Source: Cucumis sativus
Taxonomy: Eukaryota; Streptophyta; Magnoliopsida; Cucurbitales; Cucurbitaceae
Length of the DNA stretch: 64,000 bases
Assembly: GCF_000004075.3 (NCBI RefSeq)
Contig: NC_026658.2
Span: forward strand, 24,788,075-24,852,074
Direction: 5' to 3'
The notes below the pieces were generated by a model. That model was not told where the DNA came from. It searched no databases and saw only the letters and a program-made list of their open reading frames with translations. Positions 38,366 through 51,625 of this stretch are shown here, one piece after another. Numbering within the stretch: position 1 is the stretch's first letter; the number at the start of each line of letters is the position of its first letter. Made by a program: the position numbers and the translations under genes.

Positions 38366-38680
38366 ATGGCTGCCATTACTTCCACTTGCAGTAGCTTCTT
38401 CTCCATCAGATCAAATTCTATGGAGCCAAGAGTTAGAACTTCTTCACCAAGCCATGGCTCTCCATCATGTGGGAAGCTTGATGGGGTGGCAACTTGGCTC
38501 ATCAATGGCTTTGTCACAGCTTTCTTTGGATCGTTGGAACGATGCTCTTGTATTCGTATTGCAACGGCTGAGGACGATGGCGATGAGGGGAACGACATCC
38601 CCTTGATTCCGAACGACGGAAATCTTCGACAGGAGGGCACTGCAGGTGGGCGGAGGAGGGCTGGGAAAGGCAAGAAGTAA
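38366..38680 (+). CDS. Small uncharacterised plant protein
   Basis: Single exon, 104 aa from ATG 38366; the frame is open from 38306, but the MAAITSTC start fits the composition better. The order is a Ser/Thr-rich N-terminus (MEPRVRTSSPS), a central hydrophobic/aromatic stretch (KLDGVATWLINGFVTAFFGSL), a cysteine pair (ERCSCIRI), an acidic patch (EDDGDEGNDIP) and a basic Gly/Arg/Lys-rich tail. Codon use and GC content are higher than in the flanks, which argues for a real gene. I know of similar unnamed small plant proteins but no function. It could be membrane-associated through the central segment. Confidence 0.68.
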   Translation: MAAITSTCSSFFSIRSNSMEPRVRTSSPSHGSPSCGKLDGVATWLINGFVTAFFGSLERCSCIRIATAEDDGDEGNDIPLIPNDGNLRQEGTAGGRRRAGKGKK

Positions 38681-41600
38681 ATGCAATCTAATGAGTTGCT
38701 TGCTTCTCATGTTGTATAATCCAATTTCAAATCGAAAAAGCTCCTCTTTCTCTTTGGTAAGTGATATAAAGGAGCTTCTGAATCTGAAATATTTTACTAC
38801 TTTTTTTTCTTCTTTTAATTTAGTTTTGTGGTGATGAAATCAACCAAATTACTTATAATATTTGTTCAGTGCTTTTAGAATCTATGAATCAAGAACTAAA
38901 ATAAACTGCTTCAATTCAATTCAATCTCAATGAATAATTTGATTAACAATTCAAAGTTTTATCTTCCAATTAATGAATATGGGTTTAGGATATGATAGCT
39001 ATGTAGAAAAATGAAAACAGAGGGTTTTCTTTTTCAATATTTTTTTTTAAAAAAAATATATATACATCAAAAGAGAAATTAAAAGAAAAAAAAGAGGGTT
39101 GAGGAGGGGATGGGGCCATGAATCATGATTTCAAATAATGTCTCGTAAAAATGAGAGTCATAATGTTATGCATTAATTAAATAAAGTTGATGGCTTTTAC
39201 TTTTATCCCAACAAAAAACCAACGGGGAATCCAAAGCAAAAGCAAAATGGTATTATCAAATAATCTATAATTAACTCCCAATTTTGTTTCTTCTTCCTTC
39301 AAATGTTCACATTATCACTCTCTCTAATTTTAACTAATCTTACATTAAATTATTTAAGTAATCACAATAATTTTCATGGAAAAACAACATAATATGTAAA
39401 TAACGTTTTTTTTTTTAAATTTTTATTTCTCCCCTTTTTCCTTCACTTTTGCCCTTTGCTTTTTGAATTTTGGTTGTCTTCTCAAAATGTGAATTTGAAT
39501 TTGTGATTAAGAGACAATCAACAGCTAAATTTCAGACAATCACATAATAAAAGAACAACAAAAAAGTTCGCATACCATTTGAAAGTCTGCATATTTTATA
39601 AATTAACCAAACTAAAAATATGAATGTACCATAATCAAAATTATACTCGTCTTTGATTGATGTAACATCATCGACCAAAATGATTAAAAGTTTGAATCGT
39701 TTCAGTTTCTCATATTATTGAATTTAACAATATCAATAACACAATAATTGGTATGCATTTTTCACTCTTAATGTTAAAAGTTTATTCTATTTAACTATAT
39801 ATATATATATGAACAAAACCCAGTCCAAATTTCAATGACTACCATTACATTTCAATGTTGTGTTATGACAACCATTACATTTCAATGACTAAAGTCAATC
39901 TAGTTTAAAGTTGAAATTAAAGTGATTGATAATTAACAAAATACTTTGGAACAAAGACCAGTTCCTTTGATTTATTTCTTAATTTTCTATGTGAATGTGT
40001 TAAGGCATTTGACTTTGCCTCAACTGATGTATAGTTCGATAAGTTGTATGGATCTTCTTTTACTATTTAGTTTGCCATTTTAAGTCGATCATGGAAAAGC
40101 TAATTGTCTCTTGAATGTCTTTCATAATAGCTTTGAGTTGGTTTTGTTTCATTTTACTTTTAAAACATCTTAAATTTAATCCCTCCAAATTAACTTATAC
40201 AAAAATTGATTAAATAATAACAATATTAATTTTCATGCAAAAAGAAATTAAGTATAATTATTGTAAATAATAAAACTGGTAAAAATATGTACAAAAAGTA
40301 TAACTTGCATTAATTCTATTAAGGATAGATTTTATAATTTTACTGTATTTCGTAAATATATTTGAAAACACTTTTAAAAGATGTATTTATATTTTCAAAA
40401 TGTATAGATAACAGAAGGCTTTTAAATAAATAAATTTTAAAATTTACTACAAATAAACAATTTAATATTTATGGAGACTAAAATTAGACAAATGAGAATC
40501 AAAATGGAATAAAATAGTATCTAATATTATAATATTTTATATTTATGGATGACATTGCAATTCCATTTGGGCCTAAATGGTTGCTCGTACACTCAAGCCC
40601 ATTTTTCCTTTTACAAAAATGATAGAGATGTTTGCAAATATAACTGCTTTTCAAAAAGATACATATACCAAATATTATAGTTTATCGAGAGAGACTTTTT
40701 TTACATTTACAATTTTATTAAAAATATTATTAATATATTTAATTATTATTCATAAAATTGATATTTATTATAATTATTCAAAATAAGATATAATTACAAA
40801 TGAAATGTAAGGGTGATGCAACTCATTTAATTGTTTATCCTATCGTAAATAAATACGTGATATACCATTCTTTGTATGATCTCTCTTTCATAAATATTTT
40901 AGAAATTTTTGTTGTATAAATAAAACTATCTACAAACAGAGACAAATTTACTAAGGTGTTAGGTGGGTTACGTACCCTCTTCACATTCTCAGTTTTTGGG
41001 TTTTAATATTAACTTGGAAGCGTGAATTACAATACATTAAATAATGTTTCATCTTAACTAAATTCTAGTTCTAGTGTTGTGGTTGTGCCGCCAACAAAAC
41101 CACCAGGTTTTGACTTCGATTCTTGCTTAATTTTTCTTCCTAAAAAGGTATTATTATTTCTTTTTTCAACTTTTTTTATTGCTACATATGTAATAAATGC
41201 TACTAGAACATCAGTGAAATGTTGAGATATTTTTTTAAACAATTTTTAATATGTTTTTTATATAGTGTTCAATGTTCGATTATATAAAATTTATGGATCT
41301 GTCACTGTCTAGAAAGAGATGAGTGTGTACATACAACCTAAAATTAATACAAATTTATTGTTGGTATATAAACATGTCCAATAGCAACGTAGTTAGCACT
41401 AAGATACAAAAATGTTGAAAGCATGTTGTTTTTGTTTGAGAACCAATATTCTTCAAATAATAAAAGAAACCCTTATCCAAAAATTGCAATATTATTTACA
41501 CAAAGGCTTTTTAGCACATGAAGCCGACTGAATAAAAAGGAAGGAACAACAAAACAACAACAACCAAATAATAATAATAATAACCTAAGGGGGAAGGGAA

Positions 41601-43440
41601 AAGGGAAAAGGCAATGGTTTTGTTACAAAGTATTTCACCTAAAAAACAACACAAACCCCAACTTTGGCTCTGCATGCATGTTTGCCTCCACTCATATTTA
41701 CTCACACACACTATATATATATATTTATACATTTCTTTAAAAAAATTGAACCCCAAATAAATTAGTGTATATATTGTGTTTACACTCATTATTTCCACTA
41801 TAAGAAATTCTCGATACACGTCACTCATTACTTAATCTATATTTGTCATGAAAAAACTTTTATTATATATGAACGTTATATCAATTCTTTTAAGTCGCAC
41901 TCATTTTGACAATACATACATATTGATCTCATTTTTAGCTATATAGTTAAATAAAATGCTTCAGCTAAGTGTACTCGTGAATTAGTAATAACAACTCTTC
42001 TAAATATCACTATAATAATAGAATATTGTTTCTTTTTTATATAAACCTTCTCTTACGTATTAATCACACTCGTTATCATCTCATCACATAGATATGCATT
42101 TTAAAATTATACATATGAGTCCCCGGTATTACTAACAAATACTAATAATAATAAATAATGGAAAGCACTAAAAAAGAAAAAATGATTCTTCATACAACCG
42201 TCCAACATAAAATTTAACTAAAAAAACTGCCCAAGTTTATATTTTAAAAATTATTGTGTGTGTCAGCTCTATACTTCCAGACATTTAACTACTAAAACTG
42301 TGGGTAGGTTGGTTTGGCTTTACATTTTAATCACTATATAACTTAGCTTAATTAAATCAGCTCTCTCACCTGATCATATCAAAAACAATTATTCTTAAAC
42401 ATCCGAACTTTTGCATGTGAGTTTGAGGCCGATCATGGGCACAATATTTGCCTAATTTATTCCTAATTAAACTTACTTCTTGTTTGATATATATATATAT
42501 ATATATATGAACCACCACTGCCTTTTTTCTTTTTTTAAAAAATCCCATTTCTTTCTTCTTCTTTTTTTTTTCTTTGTCTAATCTGTCGTTTTATCCTATC
42601 CTTCGTGGTTAAGCTAAGACCTCATCTTCTAACTCTCTCTCTTTTCTTTGTTTTTTTTTTTTTCTCTTTTCTTTTCACACATGAGAAAACCAAAAAATAA
42701 TTAAACTAAATGTTTTTAAAAAAATTTGCAGACCCCACTACTAAACATAATATCTCACTTTTTTCCACCAGCAAGCATATAAATAAAAAGAAGAAGATAA
42801 ACAAATCGGCTCTGCCTTTCTTTTGGACAAATGTGCGTTCGTCCTCTAAAGGTTTCCACTTTTTTTTTTTTTTTTTCTATTTTAGTTTTTTAAAATTTTA
42901 ATTTAATGGGTCCTATTTGTTACCCAAGAAGGATAAGAGATAATCGGAATAATTATATATATGTAAATAATGCTGTTTGGAAAATTATTTATATAATTTT
43001 TCCAGATATAATCGACCGACTAATTAGTTAATTAATTATAACATATTTTTATTATATAAACTTTGTAGCTTTTTTTTCTTTCACTGTCTCTACATCTACA
43101 CTTTTTGAATAAAAGGATTATTAGATTAATATATATACACTAACTTTTATACCAGCCATATGTGAGAGCTCCTAGATTCTACTACAACTTTTTAGCACTA
43201 TTTTAAATTAAAATACTTGCCAAAAAGTCAATAAATTACTTTTTCAAAGAGTTGCGTATACAATTTCTAAGAATGTAAAGTTTTTATACATTTTATTTTA
43301 TGATTTTGGTGTATTTTTAGTATGGTTTGTTTATTTATTAAATGTAATTGAAATTAAGTATTTTTTTCTGCAGTAGATCACAGAAGTTAATCACAAAATA
43401 TATATATAAAAAAATTTAGAGAAATTGATCTAGAGATTTA
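38681..43440. other. Intergenic, AT-rich, no gene recognised
   Basis: Nothing codable was recognised over nearly 5 kb. There is a 17-bp direct repeat ACCATTACATTTCAATG near 39840 and 39871, short TA tracts near 39797, 41712 and 42490, and the likely bZIP promoter at the right end. Confidence 0.5.
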
Positions 43441-43584
43441 TGTAATTCACTATGAATGTATTTAGTTTTGTGGGAGATACAACTTTATTAAATGGAAATA
43501 ACGTAAATATAAATAGGAAAGGAAAATTTTATATCCTTTATTGCCCTTTTGCGTGGGTCCTAGGGTGCCTCCCCTACTCTTCTT

Positions 43585-43590
43585 TATATA
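43585..43590 (+). promoter_or_regulatory. TATA box of the bZIP gene
   Basis: TCTTTATATACCC about 100 bp upstream of the start codon, followed by a CT-rich leader typical of plant 5' UTRs. Confidence 0.55.
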
Positions 43591-43689
43591 CCCAACTTCT
43601 CCTCTTCCTTCCTTCCCTTTTCCCTTTCTTTCTCCTCTTCTATAACCTTCCTTTTTTGAGCTTCAACTCATTTTCTTCTCTCTTTCCTA

Positions 43690-44148
43690 ATGTTCTATCC
43701 AGAAGGAGAAATCGTTGAGTTTCATAGGCCGGAACCTGGGTTCACGTCGGCCGAAATCCAAGAGCTTTGGTCTCTACTCGAAGATCCAGCCAGGTCCAAC
43801 TCTGGTTCACAAGACTCGTTTCAAGCCATATCTTTGATCGACGAAGAGAGAAGAAGAAAGCGAATGATATCAAACCGAGAGTCAGCTAGACGGTCGAGGT
43901 TGAGGAAGAAGAGACATTTGGAGAATCTAGCAATCCAAACGGACAGGTTGAAGATGAAGAATCAGGAGCTGAAAAGGCAGCTGAATTTAGTGGTGAACCG
44001 TTGTTATATGGTAAGAAGACAAAATGAAGGACTGTGGTCGGAATTTGTAGCACTTCATGCACGGCTATCGGACCTTTACCGGATTTCTGTTCCCATGCAG
44101 GAGAAGGAGAATTCATGCATGCAAATATCATTCAATCATTTCTCTTAA
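43690..44148 (+). CDS. bZIP transcription factor, group S (bZIP4/bZIP43-like)
   Basis: Single exon, 152 aa. The basic region at residues 54-76 contains Asn62-x7-Arg70 (SNRESARRSR), the DNA-contact signature for ACGT-core sites. A long leucine zipper starts ten residues after Arg70 and follows the heptads L80, L87, L94, V101, V108, L115, L122 and L129, so it should dimerise, probably also with group-C bZIPs. Small size, a single exon and a short N-terminus are group-S traits. No convincing sucrose-responsive uORF of the S1 type was seen in the roughly 100-base leader, so S1 membership is not claimed. A nuclear transcription regulator; target genes unknown. Confidence 0.93.
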   Translation: MFYPEGEIVEFHRPEPGFTSAEIQELWSLLEDPARSNSGSQDSFQAISLIDEERRRKRMISNRESARRSRLRKKRHLENLAIQTDRLKMKNQELKRQLNLVVNRCYMVRRQNEGLWSEFVALHARLSDLYRISVPMQEKENSCMQISFNHFS

Positions 44149-47100
44149 AAATTTTCATGGAAAATTTTTTACGTACGGAAGTCATTAGAATGAAACAATA
44201 ATAAAAATTATTGGCTTTAATTAAAATAGGATATTTTCATTTTAGTTAAGTTATATATATATTTAGTCTTTGTTGGGGATATCAACAAACTATATAACAT
44301 GTGACATAATATGTGACATGGAAATGTAATATATATTGTTCACCTTATTAATCCAAATTAATTAATTAATTCCTCTCTCCCTTCAATTTTCAATTACATC
44401 TAAAGACATATATTTAGTCTTTGTTGGGGTTAGAATTATGTTCACGTTACTCTACCTCGTAATAATATTATCTTATGTATTAAATATATTTTTTAATGAT
44501 TGAGTAAATAAAAAGATTATTACCTTCAAATCTAGTTTTTGTTTTCCTTTTATTTTTATAAAATATTTTTGCATTATTCCTTTTATTTGAATCTATATTT
44601 TCTTTTACGACGTCATTCTATTTTTAAGAAAATGTGAGGTTTCTAAATTTTGAATGTCTCAATCCAAATATGCTTTAAATAGAAAATAATACTCTTACTT
44701 AATAGCCAAAATAATGGACGACATATCCTAACTTATTAACAATTAAACATTGGAGTAATTGTATATAATGTAACTCAATAGATAAGAAGATATATTATAA
44801 TGTCAAATCCTGCAGTAATATTTGACAACAAATGTTAGTGTTCAGTCAACAACGGTAAAAGATTTAAATAAACAGAAAAAGAGTTTGAAAAAATGAACTC
44901 TTCAACCATAAAAGGGCCGAAAAATGTAAAGAGAAGTGAAATAAGCACATGAGAGATATTTGAAAAATATATTTAACTTTCTATATTTCAATATTCGTCA
45001 TTTTTCATACGACCGAGTTATTTTCATTTTTTCTTGAACTATATTTTAATTCTTCCATTTGTGACGAAAGTGAAAAGCATAGAAATGTGTGTAGATCTTT
45101 GTATATGTTCAAGTATGATATATATTGCTGATCACATTCATGTTTTATTGAAAATTTTTCTATGTAAATTAAAAGTAAATAAACTTAAAAAAATATATAC
45201 GAACTTGCTAGAAGATATTGAAAATGAGTAAGTTATGGTGTAGGGTATTGGAGAGCGATTATGATAATGATATGATGATATGCTCTTATTTTCTCCATTT
45301 TAGAGATAAATCTCTCTCTAGATAGTTCCATATATATAAGCATCATTCATATATAAAAGAAAAAAGAAGCCAAAATTCGTTAGATGGCCGGTTATGATTA
45401 TATTGGCAGAATGTGCACAAAAATATGTCTTACTTGAAATGCACCTAAATATTTTTCTATGTCTATAAATCTTAACAGTCTATACACGTGTACTCAAAAT
45501 TAAGAACTTTGTGTACTTCAAGAACTCTTTTACCAATAATAATTAAGTTTGAAAACTTAATATGCCGTCTGCTTCTTCGTACAACCCAGCTATTTGATAA
45601 TTATTTAATTTTTTTAAGTATTATATATATTTTTCATTTAGAATTTATGTTGGAATATTTTTAAAAATAACAAAATAAATTAAAATATTTAAAAGTTGTA
45701 ACAAAATTTTTGGATTTTATCCATGATAATCACAGATAGATTTTTATCAATGTCTATCAACGTCATTTTGGTAAAAACATATCGGTAACTATCAATGTAC
45801 ATATGTAGTATAGAATAAGTGGAAGAATGTTTAATGTTTAAGATGAGGAAGGAGAGAAAATAAAAAGGAATGGATGTGTTAAATGTTAGACTCAGCAAAG
45901 AATAAGATTCAATGTGTCGTCCAATATAAACAAAGTGGGGGGAGAAGACATATCTAATCCAAATTCAAGGTATATCTAAAATCACACCTACTTTACACAG
46001 CCAAATACATGGGAGAACATCAAAGTTAGAGACACATTTTGTATATTTATTTTTCAAACAAAATTAAAATTATAAAGGTCATAGTTTTTTTTTTTTTTTT
46101 TTGATTTTCCACCAACAAATATATAAAAAAGGAAGAACAAAAGAAAAAGTTGATATGAAAGTTTATTATTTAGCCATTCCTTTTACGAAAAATAACCTTT
46201 GGGAAATGCCGACTGATGTTGAAGGTATATATATATATATATAAGACTTTGGTTTTGGTCATGTCTTTTTTTCTTTTATATTATTCTCTTTTTCTTTTCC
46301 TATTTTTTTTTGTAGGTAATGATAACGGGTAGTAACTTTAGAAATAACAATTAAATGTATAACAAATATTTTTAAAAATTTACAAAATATAATAATGTAT
46401 ATCAACGATAGACATGCTTATTTGAAAGATCACCAACGATATGATATATTTCAACGATATGGTTTATATATTTTGCTATAGCTAGTAAAATTGTTGAAAA
46501 TATATAGTAATTATTTCTTATATTAGTTTCTATCAAATGTCACCAATGGACGTCATTAACAGTATCGATAGATATACTGATAAAAGTCTATTAGCAGTGA
46601 CATATGATTAATAGAAATAGAAATTTGATGGATTGCTTTATAAGAAGAGAGTGGGAAAAAGAGAGAGAGGAAATAAAAAGGAGAAGAGATAAGGAAGAAG
46701 AGAGAAAAGGGTGTGTGTGTGTGTGGAAATTACAATGAAGCAACCAACCAGATGAAAAAGGCATAAAAAGTTCATAGATTTTCTTTTGACTGAGAAATCT
46801 GTCTGAGGTCTCTCTCTTTTGGATCATGCCAATATTAAGAGAGAATTATAAAGTGAAAGCTAAAGTTTGTCTCTTTGATCATTATAATTTCTTCTCTTTA
46901 CTTTGCAAGAAGTTATGAGAAGAGATGGTATATATAAAAAACACACTCAACTTTTAGGGAATAATTAAGTGCATTTTGCTTAATTAAAAGTTGTTCCAAA
47001 CCTACTAATCTCTCTAATTGACACAATAATTCAAGAAATAAGGTCAAAAAAATTGATCTCCTATACTTACACAAATTATCAAACAAATTATTTACTACCA

Positions 47101-50100
47101 TATACTAATAGGGATGTACGTACCTTAGAAGACATCAATATTAAATACTAACAAATGCACGTGTTACTTTAGTGTATCATGGTATCACCCTTCTCGTCAT
47201 TCATATCCAAAGACTATTAAAATATTCTAAAATAGAAAAAAAATCAAATTTTGATCATATAACAAGTTATGATTAAACAATTTGGTGAGATGCACGAAGA
47301 TAAGTGATGTTAGGATACACTCAAATATTAATCATTACTAAATATACATATAGGAAAATGTTGCATGTATTTTTCTTTAGTAATTCATGTCATTCAAATA
47401 CATATACTTACATGTAATTCATGTATTTGAATATATGCTTTAAGACTAATTTTGACAAAAGCCTCCTTGATCTATGAATATATTAAGTGTGCGTTCAACT
47501 AAACTTTTTGATCCATGCTTTTATGATTATATGTTCATATTTTAATTAGACTTTGAATATCAGCAAATGTATAGTTGGTTTGGGAATGATAGTCATTTAG
47601 GATAGTTTTATTAGTTAATCTTTAATGGTCATATTTATCAAACATCTTACCAAGATATAAATATATATTATAGATTAAGTAGTTTGTAGTTCAAATTCTC
47701 TAATTCTATTATACTTTTTAAAAAATGATGAGGTTAGCATAAATTTGAATATAATTGCCATCAAGTTTTTTATTGATGAGATTTCTAAATTATCTAAGTT
47801 TTTATTCTTATTAGGAGGATCTCTTTCCTAATTTTGTAAATATTACTAATTTTTGTAAAATTTTGATTTTTTTTCTATGTATATATATTCAATAAATCCT
47901 GCAGACCTACCTAACTAATAGAAAATAGAAAATAGAAAAGATAAAAATTTTAAACATTTTTTAAAAGTTTAAGGATAGTTAAGAACGCTAAGTTAGTTAG
48001 TTATTATAGATTATGAATTGTAACTGTCAAAAGATTATAGTAACTTACCTTTTAAAGTTCTTAATTGATTTTTTTTTTAAGAAGGGTTTAGTGAAAAAGA
48101 AAATATTACACATCTCAAAAGGTACACTAATCGTGTTAACGAGATAGATATTTCTCATCATTTTTCTCATTCTCTCGAAGAAGAAAAAATTAAAATATTA
48201 TAATGCTACTGATTTTTTCTTTATGAACAATGTTCGTGTTGCACATAATTGAATACTTCCCCTTTCCTTTGCCCACAAAATTTGTTTAAAAAAATGTCAT
48301 ATAACAATGTTTGAGATAAGTGCAACCTAATTATTTTTCTTATTTTCATTCATAAGCCTCACTACTATACTATCCAATGCAATACCATTCATATTCACCA
48401 GCTTTAACCTTAGAATTTTTGTAGCTGTTTGGTTCAAATGTTACTACTCTAACTTTTTGTGAATCGAAATGTGGAATATAATTATTTATCCATTCAAGTT
48501 ACTGGTAACTTTTTAAGATTTTCCTTCAATATTCTCCCTCCCCCCAAAAGTAACATTAAATCCAAGCAAATACAAATCAGCTTTGTCTTTTTCTGCAATG
48601 AAGAGAAAAAACTACAAGTTTAGAGTGAAGCAAAAACAAAGATAATTTTGTTGTATTCATAGGAAAATAATGTCTCAGAATATAGGATCTTTGTAGAGTC
48701 ATAAAGAAATCTAAAAATGGGGTCAGGGCCAGCAGGAGAGTTGATGGTAGAAACAAACTCCCATCCTTTTCCACTTCTATGAATCCAAGTACTGAAAATT
48801 AAACACTTACAAAATTTTACCAGAAAAGAAAATTGCTGTTCTTATAGCCATTCATTTTCTTGAAGAAAAAAGAAAAAGAAAACTAAGAATATGAAAATAT
48901 CTCTTCAGATTTTCTTGTTAATTAGATTCCTTTACCTGAACCAATTTCATGGCAAGATCGAAGATTTGGCATCTCTTTCTATACTGGATGAAAAAGTTGA
49001 CACTTTTTTGTTAGGTATGGAAACCGACTCATAGGCCAACAAGTTATAAATTTATTTGTTCAAGTAGATGGAGATCAATCCATATTGTTGACCATAGAAC
49101 CATGACACCTAAGAGACTGTCGTAAACTTGAGGAGGCATACCCTATAAAGGCAAAAAAAATATGTCGAAGTGTTGTACTTTTGCACATGTTTGGGTCACT
49201 AGTAAAAATAAATCTGACGACTCACAAAGGGCCTGATCAATCACCGCATAAGTTAATTAGCACATAACTGTTTTATATATGAAACCCCTACGTCTATATA
49301 ATTGAGAGATATTCTAAAACTCATCCTAAACTCTCAACTCCTCGCTCTCTTTAGACAATATTAAGTTAATCATCTGAGTGTTGGTGGCCAAGCATCACAC
49401 AGGTGTGAGCTTTATCTTTATCTCTATTGTGCAAGACATTCAGAAATATAAATTTACGGTTAGTACCAAATTTCAAAACCAACACTTCCATTTCCCAACA
49501 GCTTTATTTCTTAAAGCAACATTGGCTGAAAGGAACCTCAGATTCGTGCATGGCAGGAAAGTAACAGCAGACTAATAAAAATGATAGGCGTGACAGAACT
49601 AAAATGATAGGCTTGACAGAACTAATAATCAATCTCAAACAGAACTCTCATAATCAACAAGAAACAAAGGCTTCAGATACCTACCGATGGCTTTTCTGTA
49701 GCCGTTCTGACAAAAAATAAAACTACTGGACCCTTTTTTTAATTCTTTCTTATATTATTTCAAATGGTCAGTTAATCATTGACCAAATGGAGCTAAGGCA
49801 CCTGCATTGCTGTAATGAGATCTTCCCTATATCTTCGTTTTCATGTACAATGAAAGAGGTAAAGATTGAGAAAGCCACAGGTATAGACAAGCAATGATTT
49901 GACAGAAAAATGTATAAGAAAACAAAATGCCTACAAAAAAACAGCTAAGGCATAAACATTACATGGTGGCAGCAGTCCTTAGCAGTTAAATGCCAATTTT
50001 ACCTAGTAATAGTTGCTTCTCAGTATCAACAATCATAAATAGTCAATCTTTTCGAAGTCAGTTTCAAGGCTATGATAAATCAGATTCTGACAGATAAGCA

Positions 50101-50186
50101 TTTTTTTTTTCTGATCTATCCATGATTTATTAATCTGCACCACATAATTCTCTGTTCTAAAGTGAGTTTCCTTTTCTTATTGTTAT
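44149..50186. other. Intergenic, AT-rich, no gene recognised
   Basis: About 6 kb without a supported gene. It holds a short dispersed repeat near 45670-45760 and 46380-46470 (motifs such as TATCAACGATAGAC), a TA tract at 46227-46243, a GT tract at 46711-46725, a duplicated TATATTTAGTCTTTGTTGGGG at about 44260 and 44407, and a 25-bp tandem duplication at about 49576-49625. The frame at 46913-47101 is probably chance. Confidence 0.5.
46711..46725. repeat. GT microsatellite beside a GA-rich tract
   Basis: Seven GT repeats following about 60 bases of purine-rich GA/AAG sequence. Confidence 0.85.
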
Positions 50187-50237
50187 ATGTTCTTCTATTC
50201 TCCACTTACATTTCAAACTCTCTTTTTGATAGCATCC

Positions 50238-51625
50238 ATGACACCAAGATCACCATTGAGACAACTTCTGCAAGAACAGCAAGAACCTTTCAAGTTGGAG
50301 GAATACCTTTCTGAGAGAGACTATTACTCAAGAAAGAGCTTGAGTAGGGGAAGTGGTCTTGCCTGCAGTGGGGGAAAATTAGACAGCATTATGAAGTTTG
50401 GAAAGGGATTTATGGAGATTAATACTTTACTGAAGAATTCGTGTAAGAAGCTTGTTTTTATCAATAGGAAGCAGCAAAATAAGGATTTGGGAAAAAATGG
50501 TTGGATTTTTAGTGTTGGTTGCAAGAGAGTTGCAGAATCAGACAACTTTTTGTCTCCCTGTAGCTCCCGGAAGACAGTCCATTCCGTTTCTGGAAAAGAT
50601 GATGAAGAAACGCTCTCTTCGACAAGAGGACGACATGCTAATTCATCAACTTCAAACACTTTCGAAGCTCCAGAACCCTGCAACTTTCAAGTAGTGAAGG
50701 TACGGCCATTATATTTAAGTTTTGGTCCAAATCTGTTCACATAGTTTTCAGATTACATTTACAACTTGTCCCAGACACCCAATTCATCAAAATCTATTTG
50801 AAATGCAAGGCACTTTTTTAAAAATCATATGTACGTTAAAAGAAATCCAAAATAAGCAATCTATCATTTACAACTTTCTTTATGATTAACCATGTAACAT
50901 TTTTCAAGTTGTTGAGAAAATTTAGTTTTCTTTTGAACTAACGACACCGAACAGGCTGCAGCAGGAAAAAAGCTGGTGTCTAGGAGTATGGAACCAAGTA
51001 AGCAACTCAGACCTGGACTAGACAATGATTTTCATCTTCCATGTCCATGAAGTTACCACACTATATACAGAGCCTCTAATGTCTTTCAAAACTTCAAAAT
51101 GACATGAAAACAGGGAAGCGGAGTCTAATTCGAGCAAGATCAAACGATAATCGATTACGCAATGGCATTCCTCTACAGAAGAAAGTTCCAGAAGATTCAA
51201 TTCTGTCAGCCACTCTCTGGGAGTTGCTTCTTTACTCTGCAGCGACGGAGAAAACAAGTGGCATAGAGACTGCAGAACTGCCGGAACTTGTAGCATCCAA
51301 CCCTGCATCTCAGCTCCTGATATCCAAAAGGGTAATCCATCAAACGAAGCAACTACTTTTTAACTGTGTAAGGGAAGTGGTGGAGGCCCAATCCAAGCAG
51401 GGCAGTAGAATAGGTTCTGAAGAAGCTGGGAGGATAATCTGTGAGAAGGAAGCAATTGTGAAAGAAGCAAATTTATCAAATTTACTCTTCTCCGATTACT
51501 TATCTTCAGCAGCAGAATGGAGAGATTTCAAGCCACAGAAGCAGCTTATAGGAACAGAAATTGGAGAATTCATTCTCAAAGAGATCATTAATGAAGTTGT
51601 TAAAGAACTAATTGATAATCTATGA
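50238..51625 (+). CDS. DUF4378 / TRM-like protein
   Basis: Three exons, 50238-50699, 50955-50997 and 51114-51625, giving 338 aa with consistent phases (0, 1) and GT-AG introns of 255 and 116 bp. The N-terminus has SPLRQLLQEQQEPFKLEEYL; the second half (from about residue 180) reads as a DUF4378 domain with helical SILSATLWELL, ISKRVIHQTKQLLFNCVREVV and an acidic/hydrophobic C-terminus IGTEIGEFILKEIINEVVKE. That last motif resembles the TON1-recruiting (M2) end of TRM proteins, which link TON1 to cortical microtubules. The TRM assignment is from memory of the motif. The ATG at 50187 is in frame but gives an unlike N-terminus. Confidence 0.8.

Noticed and set aside
43452..43718. uORF as in sucrose-controlled S1 bZIP genes
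   Set aside because: The frame begins upstream of the TATA box, so most of it is not in the transcript, and it lacks the conserved SC-peptide pattern.
44251..44430. Repeated TATATTTAGTCTTTGTTGGGG as a possible LTR pair
   Set aside because: Only about 20 bp are shared, with no TG/CA termini or target duplication.
46790..46900. Possible microRNA hairpin (TTGGATCATGCCAATATTAAG resembles miR171 or miR393 star)
   Set aside because: Base-by-base comparison gives too many mismatches to either family and no stable foldback partner was found nearby.
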